Source: Allonocardiopsis opalescens
GTDB lineage: Bacteria > Actinomycetota > Actinomycetes > Streptosporangiales > Streptosporangiaceae
Reading direction: 5' to 3'
NCBI RefSeq assembly: GCF_003002095.1
Contig: NZ_PVZC01000004.1
Location: 434,001-498,000, forward strand
DNA: 64,000 bases
Shown here: positions 34,852 through 43,277 of the stretch, piece after piece
How the letters are laid out: each line of letters opens with the position of its first letter
Numbering within the stretch: the first letter of the stretch is position 1
Program-made: the position numbers and the translations under genes
Notes under the pieces: generated by a model
The model's input: only the letters and a program-made list of their open reading frames with translations
What the model was told of the DNA's origin: nothing
Database searches by the model: none

Positions 34852-35894
34852 GGGGCGAGACTACGCCGGGGCCGATCATCACGTGAAGATCCGCCGGCCA
34901 GCCAGCCGTCGATGCCCGCGTGCAGCTCAGCGCGCACCCGCGTGGGGGCGAAGGACGCGTCGGCGGCGGTGCGGGCGAAGCCGGCCAGCTCGGCGTCGCC
35001 GTAGCCGAACGCGTCGCGCACCCGCCGGTACTCCTCGGCCAGGGTGGTGCGGGCCGCCGCCGGCACGTCCGTGTTCAGGGTCACCGCGAGCCCGGCCGCC
35101 ACCAGCGCGGGCAGCGGGTGGGCGGCGAGCGAGGGCACCAGGCCCAGGGCGACATTGGACGACGGGCACAGCTCCAGCGGGATCGCGCGCTCGCGCAGCT
35201 CCGCCACGGCCGCGGGGTCCTCCAGCACCCGGAAGCCGTGTCCGATCCGCGCGGCCCGGCCGAGCCCGACGGCCTCGCGCACGCTCGCCGCGCCCGCGCA
35301 CTCGCCCGCGTGGTGCACCAGCCGCACGCCCGCCGCGGCCGCCGCGTCGACCACCTCGGCGAACGGCGCCAGTGGGTGGGACTCGTCGCCCGCCACGCCG
35401 ATGCCGACCACGCCCCGCGGCGCGTAGCGCAGCGCCAGGTCCAGGGTGCGCCGGAACCGCGCCGCCGAGCGGCGCCGGGAGTGGTCGAGCAGCACGCCGA
35501 ACTCCACCCCGTGCGCGGCGCGGCCCCGCTCCAGCCCGGCCAGCACCGCCGCCAGCGGCATCTCCAGGTCGCCCAGGCGCTCGCCGTGCGAGGCGGCCGT
35601 GAAGGTCACCTCCACGTAGCGCACGCCCTGCGCCGCCTCGTCGGCCAGGAACTCCTCGGCGACCCGGGTGAAGTCCTCCGGCCGGCGCAGGCAGGCGCGG
35701 ACCAGGGCGTTGTGGTCGGCGAAGGCGCGGAAGCCGTCGAAGCCCGCCACCGGCGGCGGCTCGGGCGGCACCGCGCCGACCGCCGCCGCGATCTCGCGCA
35801 GCGTCGCCTGGCGCACCGCCGCCTCCAGGTGGACGTGCAGATGCGCCTTCGGCAGCAGGGCCAGGTCGCGGCCGGTGCGGGAGGGGTCGGGCAC
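34848..35894 (-). CDS. Adenosine-deaminase-family amidohydrolase
   Basis: A 348-residue TIM-barrel amidohydrolase of the adenosine deaminase group, which hydrolyses adenosine to inosine or similar amino-purines. It has the zinc pair HLHVHLE, the HHAGE catalytic Glu motif with its His ligand, IGHGFR and LCPSSNVALGLV. The metal Asp is in LNTDVP. Canonical enzymes read NTDDP; the second Asp, which contacts purine N7, is Val here, so the substrate may differ. The GTG at 35894 begins the conserved LALLPKAHLHVH region with few extra residues. It is coupled to the small protein downstream and divergent from the aldo/keto reductase. Confidence 0.82.
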   Translation of the reverse strand: MPDPSRTGRDLALLPKAHLHVHLEAAVRQATLREIAAAVGAVPPEPPPVAGFDGFRAFADHNALVRACLRRPEDFTRVAEEFLADEAAQGVRYVEVTFTAASHGERLGDLEMPLAAVLAGLERGRAAHGVEFGVLLDHSRRRSAARFRRTLDLALRYAPRGVVGIGVAGDESHPLAPFAEVVDAAAAAGVRLVHHAGECAGAASVREAVGLGRAARIGHGFRVLEDPAAVAELRERAIPLELCPSSNVALGLVPSLAAHPLPALVAAGLAVTLNTDVPAAARTTLAEEYRRVRDAFGYGDAELAGFARTAADASFAPTRVRAELHAGIDGWLAGGSSRDDRPRRSLAP

Positions 35895-36046
35895 GGCGGC
35901 GAGCCTACCCGGCCGGGCGGCGGATCCGATCATGCAGCCGCACTGCACGCTGCGTTGCCCGTTCCGGCGTTGATGGCCCGGAGCCGGGCGGCCACAGTGA
36001 GAGCCGTCCGGACCTGCTCCGGACGCACCGACGACGGAAGAGAACG

Positions 36047-37099
36047 ATGCGATACAAACTGCTGGGCCGCACCGGCATCCGAGTCTCCGAGCTGTGCCTG
36101 GGCACGATGACCTTCGGCGAGGCGTGGGGCTGGGGAGCGGCGAAGGAGGAGAGCGGACGCATCCTGGAGGCCTTCGCCGAGGCCGGCGGGAACTTCATCG
36201 ACACCGCCAACCGCTACACCGACGGCGAGAGCGAGAACATCGTCGGCGAACTGATCGCCGGCGACCGCGACCACTGGGTGCTGTCCACCAAGTACGCGCT
36301 GAACACCCGCCCCGACGACCCCAACGCGGGCGGCAGCCACCGCAAGAACCTGGCCCGGTCTCTCGACGCCAGCCTCAAGCGCCTGGGGACCGACCACATC
36401 GACCTGTACTGGGTGCACATCTGGGACGCCTTCACCCCCGTAGAGGAGGTGATGCGGGCCCTCGACGACGCCGTGCGCGCCGGCAAGGTGCTCGCCGTCG
36501 GCATCTCCGACACCCCCGCCTGGCTGGTGTCCCAGGCCAACACCATCGCCGACCTGCGCGGCTGGACCCCGTTCGCCGGACTCCAGGTGCCCTACAACGT
36601 GGTCGAGCGCACCGTGGAGCGCGAACTGCTCCCGGTGGCGCGCGGCCTGGACCTGACCGTCACGGCGTGGGGCCCGCTGGCCGGCGGCCTGCTCACCGGG
36701 CGCTACGGCACCGACCGGCCGCGCCCCGACAGCGGGCGCATCGCCGGCCAGAGCAGCTACTCCGACCTGTTCCTCAACGAACGCAACCTCCGGATCGCCG
36801 ACGCGCTGAACGCGGTGGCCGAGGCGCGCGGCGTCTCCACGGCGCAGGCGGCGATCGCCTGGGTGCGCGCCCAGCAGCACCGCGCCTCGATCGTCCCGAT
36901 CGTCGGCGCGCGCACCGCCGAGCAGATGGCCGCCAACCTCGGCGTGCTGGACGTGCACCTCACCGAGGAGGAGCTGGCGGCGCTGGACGAGGTGAGCCGG
37001 ATCGAGGCCGGCTTCCCGTACGACTTCCCCGGGCGGCGTCTGGCCTACGGCGACACCTTCGACCTCATCGACGCGCCCGGGCTGAAGATCGACGCCTGA
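36047..37099 (+). CDS. Aldo/keto reductase
   Basis: A 350-residue AKR enzyme, NADPH-dependent carbonyl reduction being the expected reaction. The catalytic tetrad is visible: Asp and Tyr in FIDTANRYTDGESE, Lys in VLSTKYAL, His in LYWVHIWD. The cofactor segment AWGPLAGGLLTGRY and IVPIVGARTAEQM are standard. GGAAGAGAACG precedes the ATG. It belongs to the Tas/YajO-like group that reduces diverse aldehydes and quinones. It is convergent with a LysR gene 10 bases away. Confidence 0.9.
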   Translation: MRYKLLGRTGIRVSELCLGTMTFGEAWGWGAAKEESGRILEAFAEAGGNFIDTANRYTDGESENIVGELIAGDRDHWVLSTKYALNTRPDDPNAGGSHRKNLARSLDASLKRLGTDHIDLYWVHIWDAFTPVEEVMRALDDAVRAGKVLAVGISDTPAWLVSQANTIADLRGWTPFAGLQVPYNVVERTVERELLPVARGLDLTVTAWGPLAGGLLTGRYGTDRPRPDSGRIAGQSSYSDLFLNERNLRIADALNAVAEARGVSTAQAAIAWVRAQQHRASIVPIVGARTAEQMAANLGVLDVHLTEEELAALDEVSRIEAGFPYDFPGRRLAYGDTFDLIDAPGLKIDA

Positions 37100-37109
37100 G
37101 GGCGCGCGC

Positions 37110-38036
37110 TCAGCCCTTGGTCCACCCCAGGTCCGCGCCGGTCCGCGCCGCCACGGCGGCGAGCCCGCGGACCTGGGGTGTGTCGCGCTCCGGCGGCCAG
37201 ACCGGCACGCACACGACCGGCGGCAGGCCGACCAGCGGAAGGGTGACCGTGCCCTCGATCGGGAACAGCCGCGGCAGGTCGGCGATGACCACGTGGACGA
37301 GATCGCCGTCGGCCATCACCCGGGGCAGGTCCTCCAGGTAGTGCGCGTCCCGGTGCACCCGCCGGATCGGCCGCCCGCCCGGCGTGGCGGCGGGCGTCCA
37401 CGCGTCGGCGTACTGCGGGTGGCCCGACGGGAAGAGCACGTCGTGGTCGGCCAGTTCCTCGACGTCCACGACGCTGCGGCGCGCCAGCGGATGGTTCGGC
37501 GGCATGATGACCCCGCGCGGCTCGCGGCGCACCACCGGACCCGAGCGCAGCCTCCCGGGCACCAGCGGCGGATCGCCCGGCGACCAGAGGAAGAACAGGT
37601 CGACCTCGAACTCGTCGCGCTCCAGCCAGCGGTAGAGGTCGTTGGGCGGGTGGGTGGAGGCCACCAGCCGAGGGGCCGGGTCGGCGGCGGCGAAGGCGGC
37701 CAGCAGCGTCGGCTGCACCTCGGAGAACAGGGTGCTGGCGAAGCCGACCCGGATGACGGCGGTGGCCGTCGTCGGATGCGCCGCCTGCTGCGCCTCGCGC
37801 AGGCCCTCGCGCAGCCGCTGGTAGGCGGGGGCGAAGTCCGCGAGCAGCCGGCGACCCAGCGGGGTGAGCCGCACCCGCCGGCTCGACCGCTCGAACAGGG
37901 GGGCGCCCACCCGCCGTTCCAGTACGCGGACGGTCTGGCTGATCCGGGACGGACTGATGTGCAGGCGGCGTGCCGCCCGGCCGAAATGAAGTTCCTCGGC
38001 CACGGCCAGGAAGGCCTCGACTTCTCTCATCTCCAT
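37110..38036 (-). CDS. LysR family transcriptional regulator
   Basis: A 308-residue LysR protein. The N-terminal winged helix includes REVEAFLAVAEELHFGRAARRLHISPSRISQTVRVLERRVGAPLFERSSRRVRLTP-type sequence across residues 1-60. The effector domain follows, with FEVDLFFLWSP and LPSGHP-like strands, so it can bind a small inducer. Start choice is uncertain: MEMREVEAF at 38036, MREVEAF at 38030 or a farther ATG at 38072; none has a good ribosome site. No divergent target adjoins it, so its regulon is unclear. Confidence 0.85.
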   Translation of the reverse strand: MEMREVEAFLAVAEELHFGRAARRLHISPSRISQTVRVLERRVGAPLFERSSRRVRLTPLGRRLLADFAPAYQRLREGLREAQQAAHPTTATAVIRVGFASTLFSEVQPTLLAAFAAADPAPRLVASTHPPNDLYRWLERDEFEVDLFFLWSPGDPPLVPGRLRSGPVVRREPRGVIMPPNHPLARRSVVDVEELADHDVLFPSGHPQYADAWTPAATPGGRPIRRVHRDAHYLEDLPRVMADGDLVHVVIADLPRLFPIEGTVTLPLVGLPPVVCVPVWPPERDTPQVRGLAAVAARTGADLGWTKG

Positions 38037-38361
38037 GATATCCGTATTCTGACACTCCAGACCGAATGTCATCCGAAATGCGGTCGCCGTTCCAGTGGTT
38101 TCATCGGGCTGCCGCAGGACGATTCGGTCCGATGATCTTCACGGCGCCGTCGGCGGGGCCGTGAGCGGGCACTCCCCGCCGCGGGGCCGGGCCGTGCGCA
38201 GAGCTTAGGCCACCGGACCCGCCGAGCCGTCAGGGACTTCGCTCGCGGTCGCGAAGCGGGAAGGTCCATTCGGCACGCGCCCGTTCCCGGACCGGCGGGG
38301 ACCTCGGCGCGTTCCGCATGTCGCTCCGTGCCAAGCCGGACGGAGCGCGCCGGACCGGGGC
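38037..38361. other. Intergenic region without a gene
   Basis: These 325 bases separate two minus-strand regulator genes. No reading frame shows family likeness. A small CTTCGC/GCGAAG hairpin is present near 38240-38260, which could end the WYL-promoter-side transcript or be incidental. The promoter of the LysR gene must lie at the left end. Confidence 0.35.
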
Positions 38362-39372
38362 TCAGCCCGGCAGGGGAGGCGCGGCGTTGCGGCGGGCGAT
38401 CGCGGCGCCGAGCGCGGCCAGTTCCGCGCGCAGGCTCGGCGGCTCCAGCACCTCCACCTCGGCGCCGAGCGCGACGAGCTGGGACAGGGCGATGTCCAGG
38501 GACTCCACGCCCACCTCCACCGGCCGCCACCCCTCGGCGTCGGGCGGCCCGGCCGCCTCGGCGGCCTCCGCCGCCGCCAGCGAGCCCAGGACGTGCGGGA
38601 GCCGGCGCAGGCCGAGCGGGCTCAGCCGCAGGCGCACGCGGTCGCGCAGCAGGGTGCCGTCGAAGCGCACGGCCGACTCCGCCCACCACTCGGCCAGGTC
38701 GAAGCCTGCCGGACGCTCGAACCGCTCGCCGCCACCGGCTTCGGCCGCCGCGACCCGCGCGACCCGGTAGGTGCGGACCGGAGCGTCGGCGCCGCCGGTG
38801 CCGTCGGGCACCCGCGCCACCAGGTACCACATCCCGGCCTTGAGGACGAGGCCCAGCGGCTCCACGAGCCGGCGCACCGACCGGTCGCCGCGCCGGTACT
38901 CCATCGCGATCCGGCGCTGCTCCCACACCGCCTCGGCCAGCGCGCCCAGGTGCGGCAGTTCCTCGCGCCGCTGGAACCAGCCCGGCGCGTCCAGGTGGAA
39001 GCGCTCGCGGATCCGGGTCGCCCGGCCGCGCAGCTCCGGCGGCAGGGTGGCCAGCACCTTGGCCTGCGCGGCCACCAGCACCGTACCCAGCCCCAGCTCG
39101 GCCAGCGCGTCGGGCGCACCGCCCAGGAACAGCGCGCCCGCCTCCTGCGAGGTGAGCCCGTCCAGCCGGGTCCGCCAGCCCTCCACCAGCCGGAACCCGC
39201 CGCCCGGCCCCGGCTCGGCCCACAGCGGCACCCCGGCCGCCTGCAGCGCCGCGACATCGCGGTAGACCGTCCGCTCCGAGACCTCCAGCGCCGCCGCCAG
39301 GGCGGCGGCCGTGGCCCCGCGCGGCTGCCGCTGCAGGGTCAGCAGCAGGGCGACCAGCCGGCCGGCGCGCAT
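38362..39372 (-). CDS. WYL-domain transcriptional regulator (copy 3)
   Basis: A 336-residue YafY-like regulator. Its winged helix (1-60) includes ALEVSERTVYRDVAALQAAGVPLWAEPGPGGGF. The WYL region (about 145-215) carries RRLVEPLGLVLKAGMWYLVARV and VRTYRVARV. A C-terminal WCX domain follows. It differs clearly from the two epoxide-hydrolase-linked copies. It is divergent from a pyridoxamine-oxidase-like gene, with a CCCTGAC inverted repeat between them that is the likely operator. Confidence 0.87.
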   Translation of the reverse strand: MRAGRLVALLLTLQRQPRGATAAALAAALEVSERTVYRDVAALQAAGVPLWAEPGPGGGFRLVEGWRTRLDGLTSQEAGALFLGGAPDALAELGLGTVLVAAQAKVLATLPPELRGRATRIRERFHLDAPGWFQRREELPHLGALAEAVWEQRRIAMEYRRGDRSVRRLVEPLGLVLKAGMWYLVARVPDGTGGADAPVRTYRVARVAAAEAGGGERFERPAGFDLAEWWAESAVRFDGTLLRDRVRLRLSPLGLRRLPHVLGSLAAAEAAEAAGPPDAEGWRPVEVGVESLDIALSQLVALGAEVEVLEPPSLRAELAALGAAIARRNAAPPLPG

Positions 39373-39417
39373 GGGCGGCCTCCTTCGTACAGGATCTCAG
39401 CGGCGACACAGCTTAAA

Positions 39418-39438
39418 CCCTGACCGCGGATGTCAGGG
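39418..39438. promoter_or_regulatory. Candidate WYL operator (CCCTGAC palindrome)
   Basis: A perfect 7-bp inverted repeat CCCTGAC-N7-GTCAGGG lies midway between the divergent WYL regulator and the flavin-oxidase-like gene. It ends 21 bases before the latter's start. Similar palindromes between YafY-type regulators and divergent small oxidase genes are common; binding is inferred. Confidence 0.5.
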
Positions 39439-39459
39439 ATAGGGCGCCATGCTCGGGCC

Positions 39460-39945
39460 ATGACTTCTTGGCATGAGTTCGAGCGGGCCGCTCCCGAGCT
39501 GGCGGGGACGGCCAGGGCGCGCTTCGACGCCTTCGGCGGCCTGGCGCTGGTGGCGACGCTGCGCAGGGACGGATCGCCGCGGATCAGCGGGATCGAGGTG
39601 ACCTTCGCCGGAGGAGAGCTGTGGATCGGGATGATGCCGGGCTCCCGCAAGGCCGAGGACCTGCGCCGCGACCCGCGGCTGGCCCTGCACTCGGCGTCGA
39701 GCGACCCGAAGATCCCCGACGGCGACGCGAAGCTGTCCGGGCTCGGCGTGCCGGTGGAGCCGGGCGAGGCGTGGCGGGAGTACGCGGCGCTGATGAAGGA
39801 CGCCATCGAGCACCCCGTGGACGAGTGGTTCCCGGCCTTCCGGGTGGACCTGCGCGAGGCGTCGACGGTCCGGGTGGCCGGAGACCGGCTGGTGATCGAC
39901 GTCTGGAAGGAAGGGGAGGCGCCCCGGCGGATCGAGCGGCGCTGA
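39460..39945 (+). CDS. Pyridoxamine 5'-phosphate oxidase family protein
   Basis: A 161-residue split-barrel flavin/F420-binding protein. It has FGGLALVATLRRDGSPRISGIEV, then LWIGMMPGSRKAEDLRRDPRLALHSA, the usual strand order for the PPOX fold, and a C-terminal VDLREASTVRV strand. These proteins bind FMN, F420 or haem; which is used here is unknown. The ATG at 39460 begins the fold and an upstream in-frame GTG is less likely. It is divergent from, and probably regulated by, the WYL protein. Confidence 0.82.
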   Translation: MTSWHEFERAAPELAGTARARFDAFGGLALVATLRRDGSPRISGIEVTFAGGELWIGMMPGSRKAEDLRRDPRLALHSASSDPKIPDGDAKLSGLGVPVEPGEAWREYAALMKDAIEHPVDEWFPAFRVDLREASTVRVAGDRLVIDVWKEGEAPRRIERR

Positions 39946-39957
39946 CCGGCGGCGCGG

Positions 39958-40611
39958 TCAGCCGGGCCCGGCGCCCAGGCCGCTGACCCGGATGGTGATG
40001 TTCAGCCGCCCCGACGTGAGGCCGCCGCGCGGGTCGGCGGTGCCGGGATGGATCCGGGGCACGCCGTGGTAGGCGAGCCGCGCCGGGCCGCCGAAGACGA
40101 ACAGGTCGCCGCCGCGCAGCTCCACGTCGGTCCACGGCCGGCCGCGCCGCTCGGTGTTGCCGAAGCGGAAGACGCACGCGTCGCCGAGACTGAGCGAGAC
40201 CACCGGCGCGGCCGAGCGCTCGTCGCTGTCGCGGTGCAGGCCCATGGCGGCGTCGGCGTCGTAGAAGTTCACCAGGGCGACGTCGTAGCGCTCGGCCACC
40301 GCGAAGCCGGCGGCGGCCGCGCCGCGCGCGGCCAGCGCGCCGAGCACCGGCGGGAAGGGCTTGACCGGCTCCCCGTCCGGCAGGGTGCGCCGGTAGCGGT
40401 AGGGCGCCCAGTGCCGGCCGAGGCTGACCATCCGCACGCTCATCCGCCCGCCGCCCGGGGTGGTGTGCCGCACCATCCCGGCCGGGGGCCGCGCCCACTC
40501 CCGGCAGGCGTCCACCAGCTCGCGCTGCTCGGCGAGGTCCAGCCAGCCCGGCAGGTGCACGGCCCCCGGGGCCACGGTGACGGGGCCCCGGGGGAACAGC
40601 TCATCGGTCAC
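39958..40611 (-). CDS. AlkB-family Fe(II)/2-oxoglutarate dioxygenase
   Basis: A 217-residue AlkB-like enzyme that oxidatively removes alkyl groups from N1-methyladenine or N3-methylcytosine in nucleic acids. The iron facial triad is present: HRDSDE (His and Asp) and the distal His in AYHGVPRI. The 2-oxoglutarate arginines lie in RLNITIRVSG. MSVRMVSLGRHWAPYRY is the nucleotide-recognition lid, and NFYDADAAMGLHRDSDE matches the family. It is a repair gene convergent with the PPOX gene. Confidence 0.92.
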   Translation of the reverse strand: MTDELFPRGPVTVAPGAVHLPGWLDLAEQRELVDACREWARPPAGMVRHTTPGGGRMSVRMVSLGRHWAPYRYRRTLPDGEPVKPFPPVLGALAARGAAAAGFAVAERYDVALVNFYDADAAMGLHRDSDERSAAPVVSLSLGDACVFRFGNTERRGRPWTDVELRGGDLFVFGGPARLAYHGVPRIHPGTADPRGGLTSGRLNITIRVSGLGAGPG

Positions 40612-40626
40612 GTTGTCACGGTGCGG

Positions 40627-41145
40627 TCACTTGGTGACCTTCGCGACGCGGTTGCCAAGGTCGATCTGGTTCGCCTCTATGGCGGAAAGCTTGCTGGAAA
40701 TCGACTTGATCAGGTCGGACTGCTCGCGCGCCTCCATGTACTGCAGGCTGACCTTGCTGTGGACCTCCTTGAGGTCGTACGCAAGAGCGCCAGTCCGATG
40801 ATCCAACTGCTCCATCCGGTCGTTGAGACCGTTCACGCTGGTGTCGAGCGTGTCCATGCGCTCGTTGAGTCCGCTCACGCTGGTGTCGAGCGTGTCCATG
40901 CGCTCGTTGAGTCCGCTCACGCTGGTGTCGAGCGTGTCCATGCGCTCGTTGAGACCGTTCACGCTGGTGTCGAGCTTGGTGTCCAGTTTCTCCATGCGGT
41001 CCGCGAGCCGGTCCTGACCGGCCAGGATGCGATTCAGACCCTCGAACATCGCCGTCGACACGCGCTGCTGCTCCACCACCAGGGTGCGCAGCAACTCGCC
41101 CTCCTGCTCCACGCGGTCCATCCGCGCCTCCACGTCGGTACTCAC
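40627..41145 (-). CDS. Coiled-coil protein with 14-residue repeats
   Basis: A 172-residue protein predicted to be a single long coiled coil. Residues 56-111 contain four tandem 14-residue units of the type TSVSGLNERMDTLD, two heptads each. The flanks are also heptad-patterned (VEARMDRVEQEGELLRTLV; SISSKLSAIEANQIDLGNRV). There is no membrane segment. The GTG start follows GGAGGAG with good spacing. Its role is unknown; a structural or oligomerising adaptor is plausible. Composition is less GC-rich than that of its neighbours. Confidence 0.75.
   Translation of the reverse strand: MSTDVEARMDRVEQEGELLRTLVVEQQRVSTAMFEGLNRILAGQDRLADRMEKLDTKLDTSVNGLNERMDTLDTSVSGLNERMDTLDTSVSGLNERMDTLDTSVNGLNDRMEQLDHRTGALAYDLKEVHSKVSLQYMEAREQSDLIKSISSKLSAIEANQIDLGNRVAKVTK
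40817..40984. repeat. Four tandem 42-bp repeats (in-frame)
   Basis: Units at 40817-40858, 40859-40900, 40901-40942 and 40943-40984 are nearly identical; units 2 and 3 are the same base for base. Each encodes 14 residues of the coiled coil. Such identity at the DNA level implies recent duplication or ongoing copy-number change. Confidence 0.95.
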
Positions 41146-41480
41146 CGTGCTCCTCCAGAACGATCTCAGCGTACGTCTCGGTCATCCCGGGGCGCTGGTC
41201 GACGGCCCGGGCGATGGCCCAACGCTACGAGAATTCGAGGATGAACGAGTCGATCAACTTCCCGTCCGTACCGATTTCGCGGCTATCACTCCTCTGTCCG
41301 CATGTGGCCATGGCGGTCACCGCTGTGCGGATTCCGGACAGTACGCCCGGGTCATGATCGTCTGCCCGCCCGTCGCGCCGCCTGTCCGGTCCCGCGCCGC
41401 GCGGTGAATCGTGACTACCATCGTGGATCGGCCCCGAGCAGCGGTCCTGCTCCGGCGGCCCACCGGCGGAAGGGGGTCGT
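41146..41480. other. Intergenic region without a recognisable gene
   Basis: This 335-base stretch between the divergent coiled-coil and acyl-CoA ligase genes is less GC-rich than average, especially 41220-41300. I find no ribosome site followed by a family-like frame. A plus-strand fragment reading E-R-V-D-Q-L-P-V-R-T-D could be the worn end of a former gene but is too short to name. The ligase promoter must lie here. Confidence 0.35.
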
Positions 41481-43277
41481 ATGCGCCAGTACTCCGCGAA
41501 CGCCCCGGAGGACGAGCGCTTCAGGGGGCTCACCGACCTGATCTACGCCAATGCCAAGGAGGCGCCGCACGACGCGGTGTTCAGCAGGCGGGTCGGCGGC
41601 GAGTGGCAGGACGTCACCACCACCGCCTTCCTGCAGGCCGTGGTGGAGGTGGCCCGTGGCCTGGTGGCGACGGGCATCATGCCGGGCGACCGCGTCGCCC
41701 TGCTCTGCCGCACCCGCTACGAGTGGCCGCTGGTGAACTTCGCGGTCTGGGCGGTGCGGGCCGTGCTGGTGCCGGTCTACCCCACCGCCTCGGTCGAGCA
41801 GCTGCGCTGGGTGCTCGGCGACTCCGGCGCGGTCGCCGTCGTGGTCGAGACGGCCGAGGACGCCGAGAAGGTGGCGGCGGCCCGGACCGGCCTGCCGGGC
41901 CTGTCGCACGTGTGGCGGCTGGACGCGGGCGTCCTCGGCCAGCTCACCGAGGCCGGCCGCTACCTGGACCCCAATGCCGTCAACGAGCTCAGGCTCGCCG
42001 CGACGCCCGACGACACCGCCACCATCACCTACACCTCGGGCACCTCGGGGATGCCCAAGGGCTGCACGCTCACGCACGGCAACTTCCTGCGCGAGACCCA
42101 GACCGCGATGGGAGCGGTCGAACCGCTGCTGGAGCGCATGCGCGAACTGGGGGAGCCGCGCTGCACGCTGCTGTTCGTCCCGCTCGCGCACGTGCTCGGC
42201 CACGTGGTGCAGATCGGCTGCGTGCGCGCCCGGGTGCGCGTCGGGCACACCCCCGACACCAGCGCCCTCTCCGCCGACCTGGCCGACTTCCGGCCCACCT
42301 TCCTGCTCGCCGTCCCCTACGTGCTGGAGCGGCTGGTCGGCGCGGCCCGGCGCCGGGCGGAGGAGGCGGGCCGCGCCAAGGCCTTCGACGGCGCGGTCGC
42401 CGTGGCCGCCGCCAACGGCCGCACCCGGGGCAGGCTCGGCCGCTGGGACCGCATCCGCTACGCCGCCTACGACCGGCTCGTCTACAACAAGATCCGGGCG
42501 GCCCTGGGCGGCCGGCTGCGCTTCGTGCTCACCGGCGGCGCCTCGCTGGCGCCCCGGCTGCACCACTTCTTCCAGGGCATCGACATCCGGGTGCTGGAGG
42601 GCTACGGCCTCACCGAGACGACCGCCGCCATCACCCTCAACACCCCTGCGCACACCCGGGCCGGCACGGTCGGCCGCCCGCTGCCCGGCGTCACCATCGG
42701 CATCTCCGACGACGGCGAGGTGCTGGTCAAGGGCGAGCACGTCTTCCGCGGCTACTGGCGCAACGCCGCCGCCACCGACGCCGCCTTCATCGACGGCTGG
42801 TTCGCCACCGGCGATCTCGGCCGGCTGGACGACGACGGCTACCTCACCATCACCGGCCGCCGCAAGGAGCTGATCGTGACCAGCGGCGGCACCAACGTGG
42901 CGCCGGTCGCGGTGGAGGACCACCTGCGCGCCCACCCGCTGATCAGTCAGGCGATGGTCGTCGGCGACAACCGGCCCTACCCGGCGGCGCTGATCACCCT
43001 GGACGCCGAGTACCTGGAGTACTGGAAGATCGTCAACCGCAAGCCGCTGTCGGCCACCCCGGCCGAGCTGGCCGCCGACCGCGAGCTGCTGGCCGAGCTG
43101 CAGCAGGCCGTCGACGCGGCCAACCTCGCGGTCTCCCGGCTGGAGTCGGTGCGCGCCTTCCGCGTGCTGGACCGCGACTTCACCGTCGACAACGGCTACC
43201 TCACCCCGTCACTCAAGCTGCGGCGCACGGCGATCGAGACCGACTTCGCCGCCGCCATCGCCGCGCTCTACCGCTGA
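41481..43277 (+). CDS. Long-chain fatty-acid-CoA ligase (AMP-binding)
   Basis: A 598-residue adenylate-forming enzyme of the FadD15/FACL type, activating fatty acids to acyl-CoA. The P-loop is TYTSGTSGMPKGC; other motifs are GYGLTETTAAITLN (A5), the hinge GWFATGDLGRLDDDGYLTITGRRKELI and a C-terminal lysine in LTPSLKLRRT. No signal or membrane segment is seen. GGAAGGGGGT precedes the ATG. The gene's last 69 bases overlap the end of the convergent cation-efflux gene. No other fatty-acid genes are adjacent. Confidence 0.93.
   Translation: MRQYSANAPEDERFRGLTDLIYANAKEAPHDAVFSRRVGGEWQDVTTTAFLQAVVEVARGLVATGIMPGDRVALLCRTRYEWPLVNFAVWAVRAVLVPVYPTASVEQLRWVLGDSGAVAVVVETAEDAEKVAAARTGLPGLSHVWRLDAGVLGQLTEAGRYLDPNAVNELRLAATPDDTATITYTSGTSGMPKGCTLTHGNFLRETQTAMGAVEPLLERMRELGEPRCTLLFVPLAHVLGHVVQIGCVRARVRVGHTPDTSALSADLADFRPTFLLAVPYVLERLVGAARRRAEEAGRAKAFDGAVAVAAANGRTRGRLGRWDRIRYAAYDRLVYNKIRAALGGRLRFVLTGGASLAPRLHHFFQGIDIRVLEGYGLTETTAAITLNTPAHTRAGTVGRPLPGVTIGISDDGEVLVKGEHVFRGYWRNAAATDAAFIDGWFATGDLGRLDDDGYLTITGRRKELIVTSGGTNVAPVAVEDHLRAHPLISQAMVVGDNRPYPAALITLDAEYLEYWKIVNRKPLSATPAELAADRELLAELQQAVDAANLAVSRLESVRAFRVLDRDFTVDNGYLTPSLKLRRTAIETDFAAAIAALYR

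Noticed and set aside
40817-40984. Regular direct repeats that could suggest a CRISPR array
   Set aside because: The 42-bp units are contiguous with no unique spacers and translate in frame to coiled-coil heptads.
41150-41407. A possible worn gene on the plus strand before the acyl-CoA ligase
   Set aside because: A short segment (E-R-V-D-Q-L-P-V-R-T-D) vaguely recalls nuclease-family ends, but there is no start, no length and no second motif.
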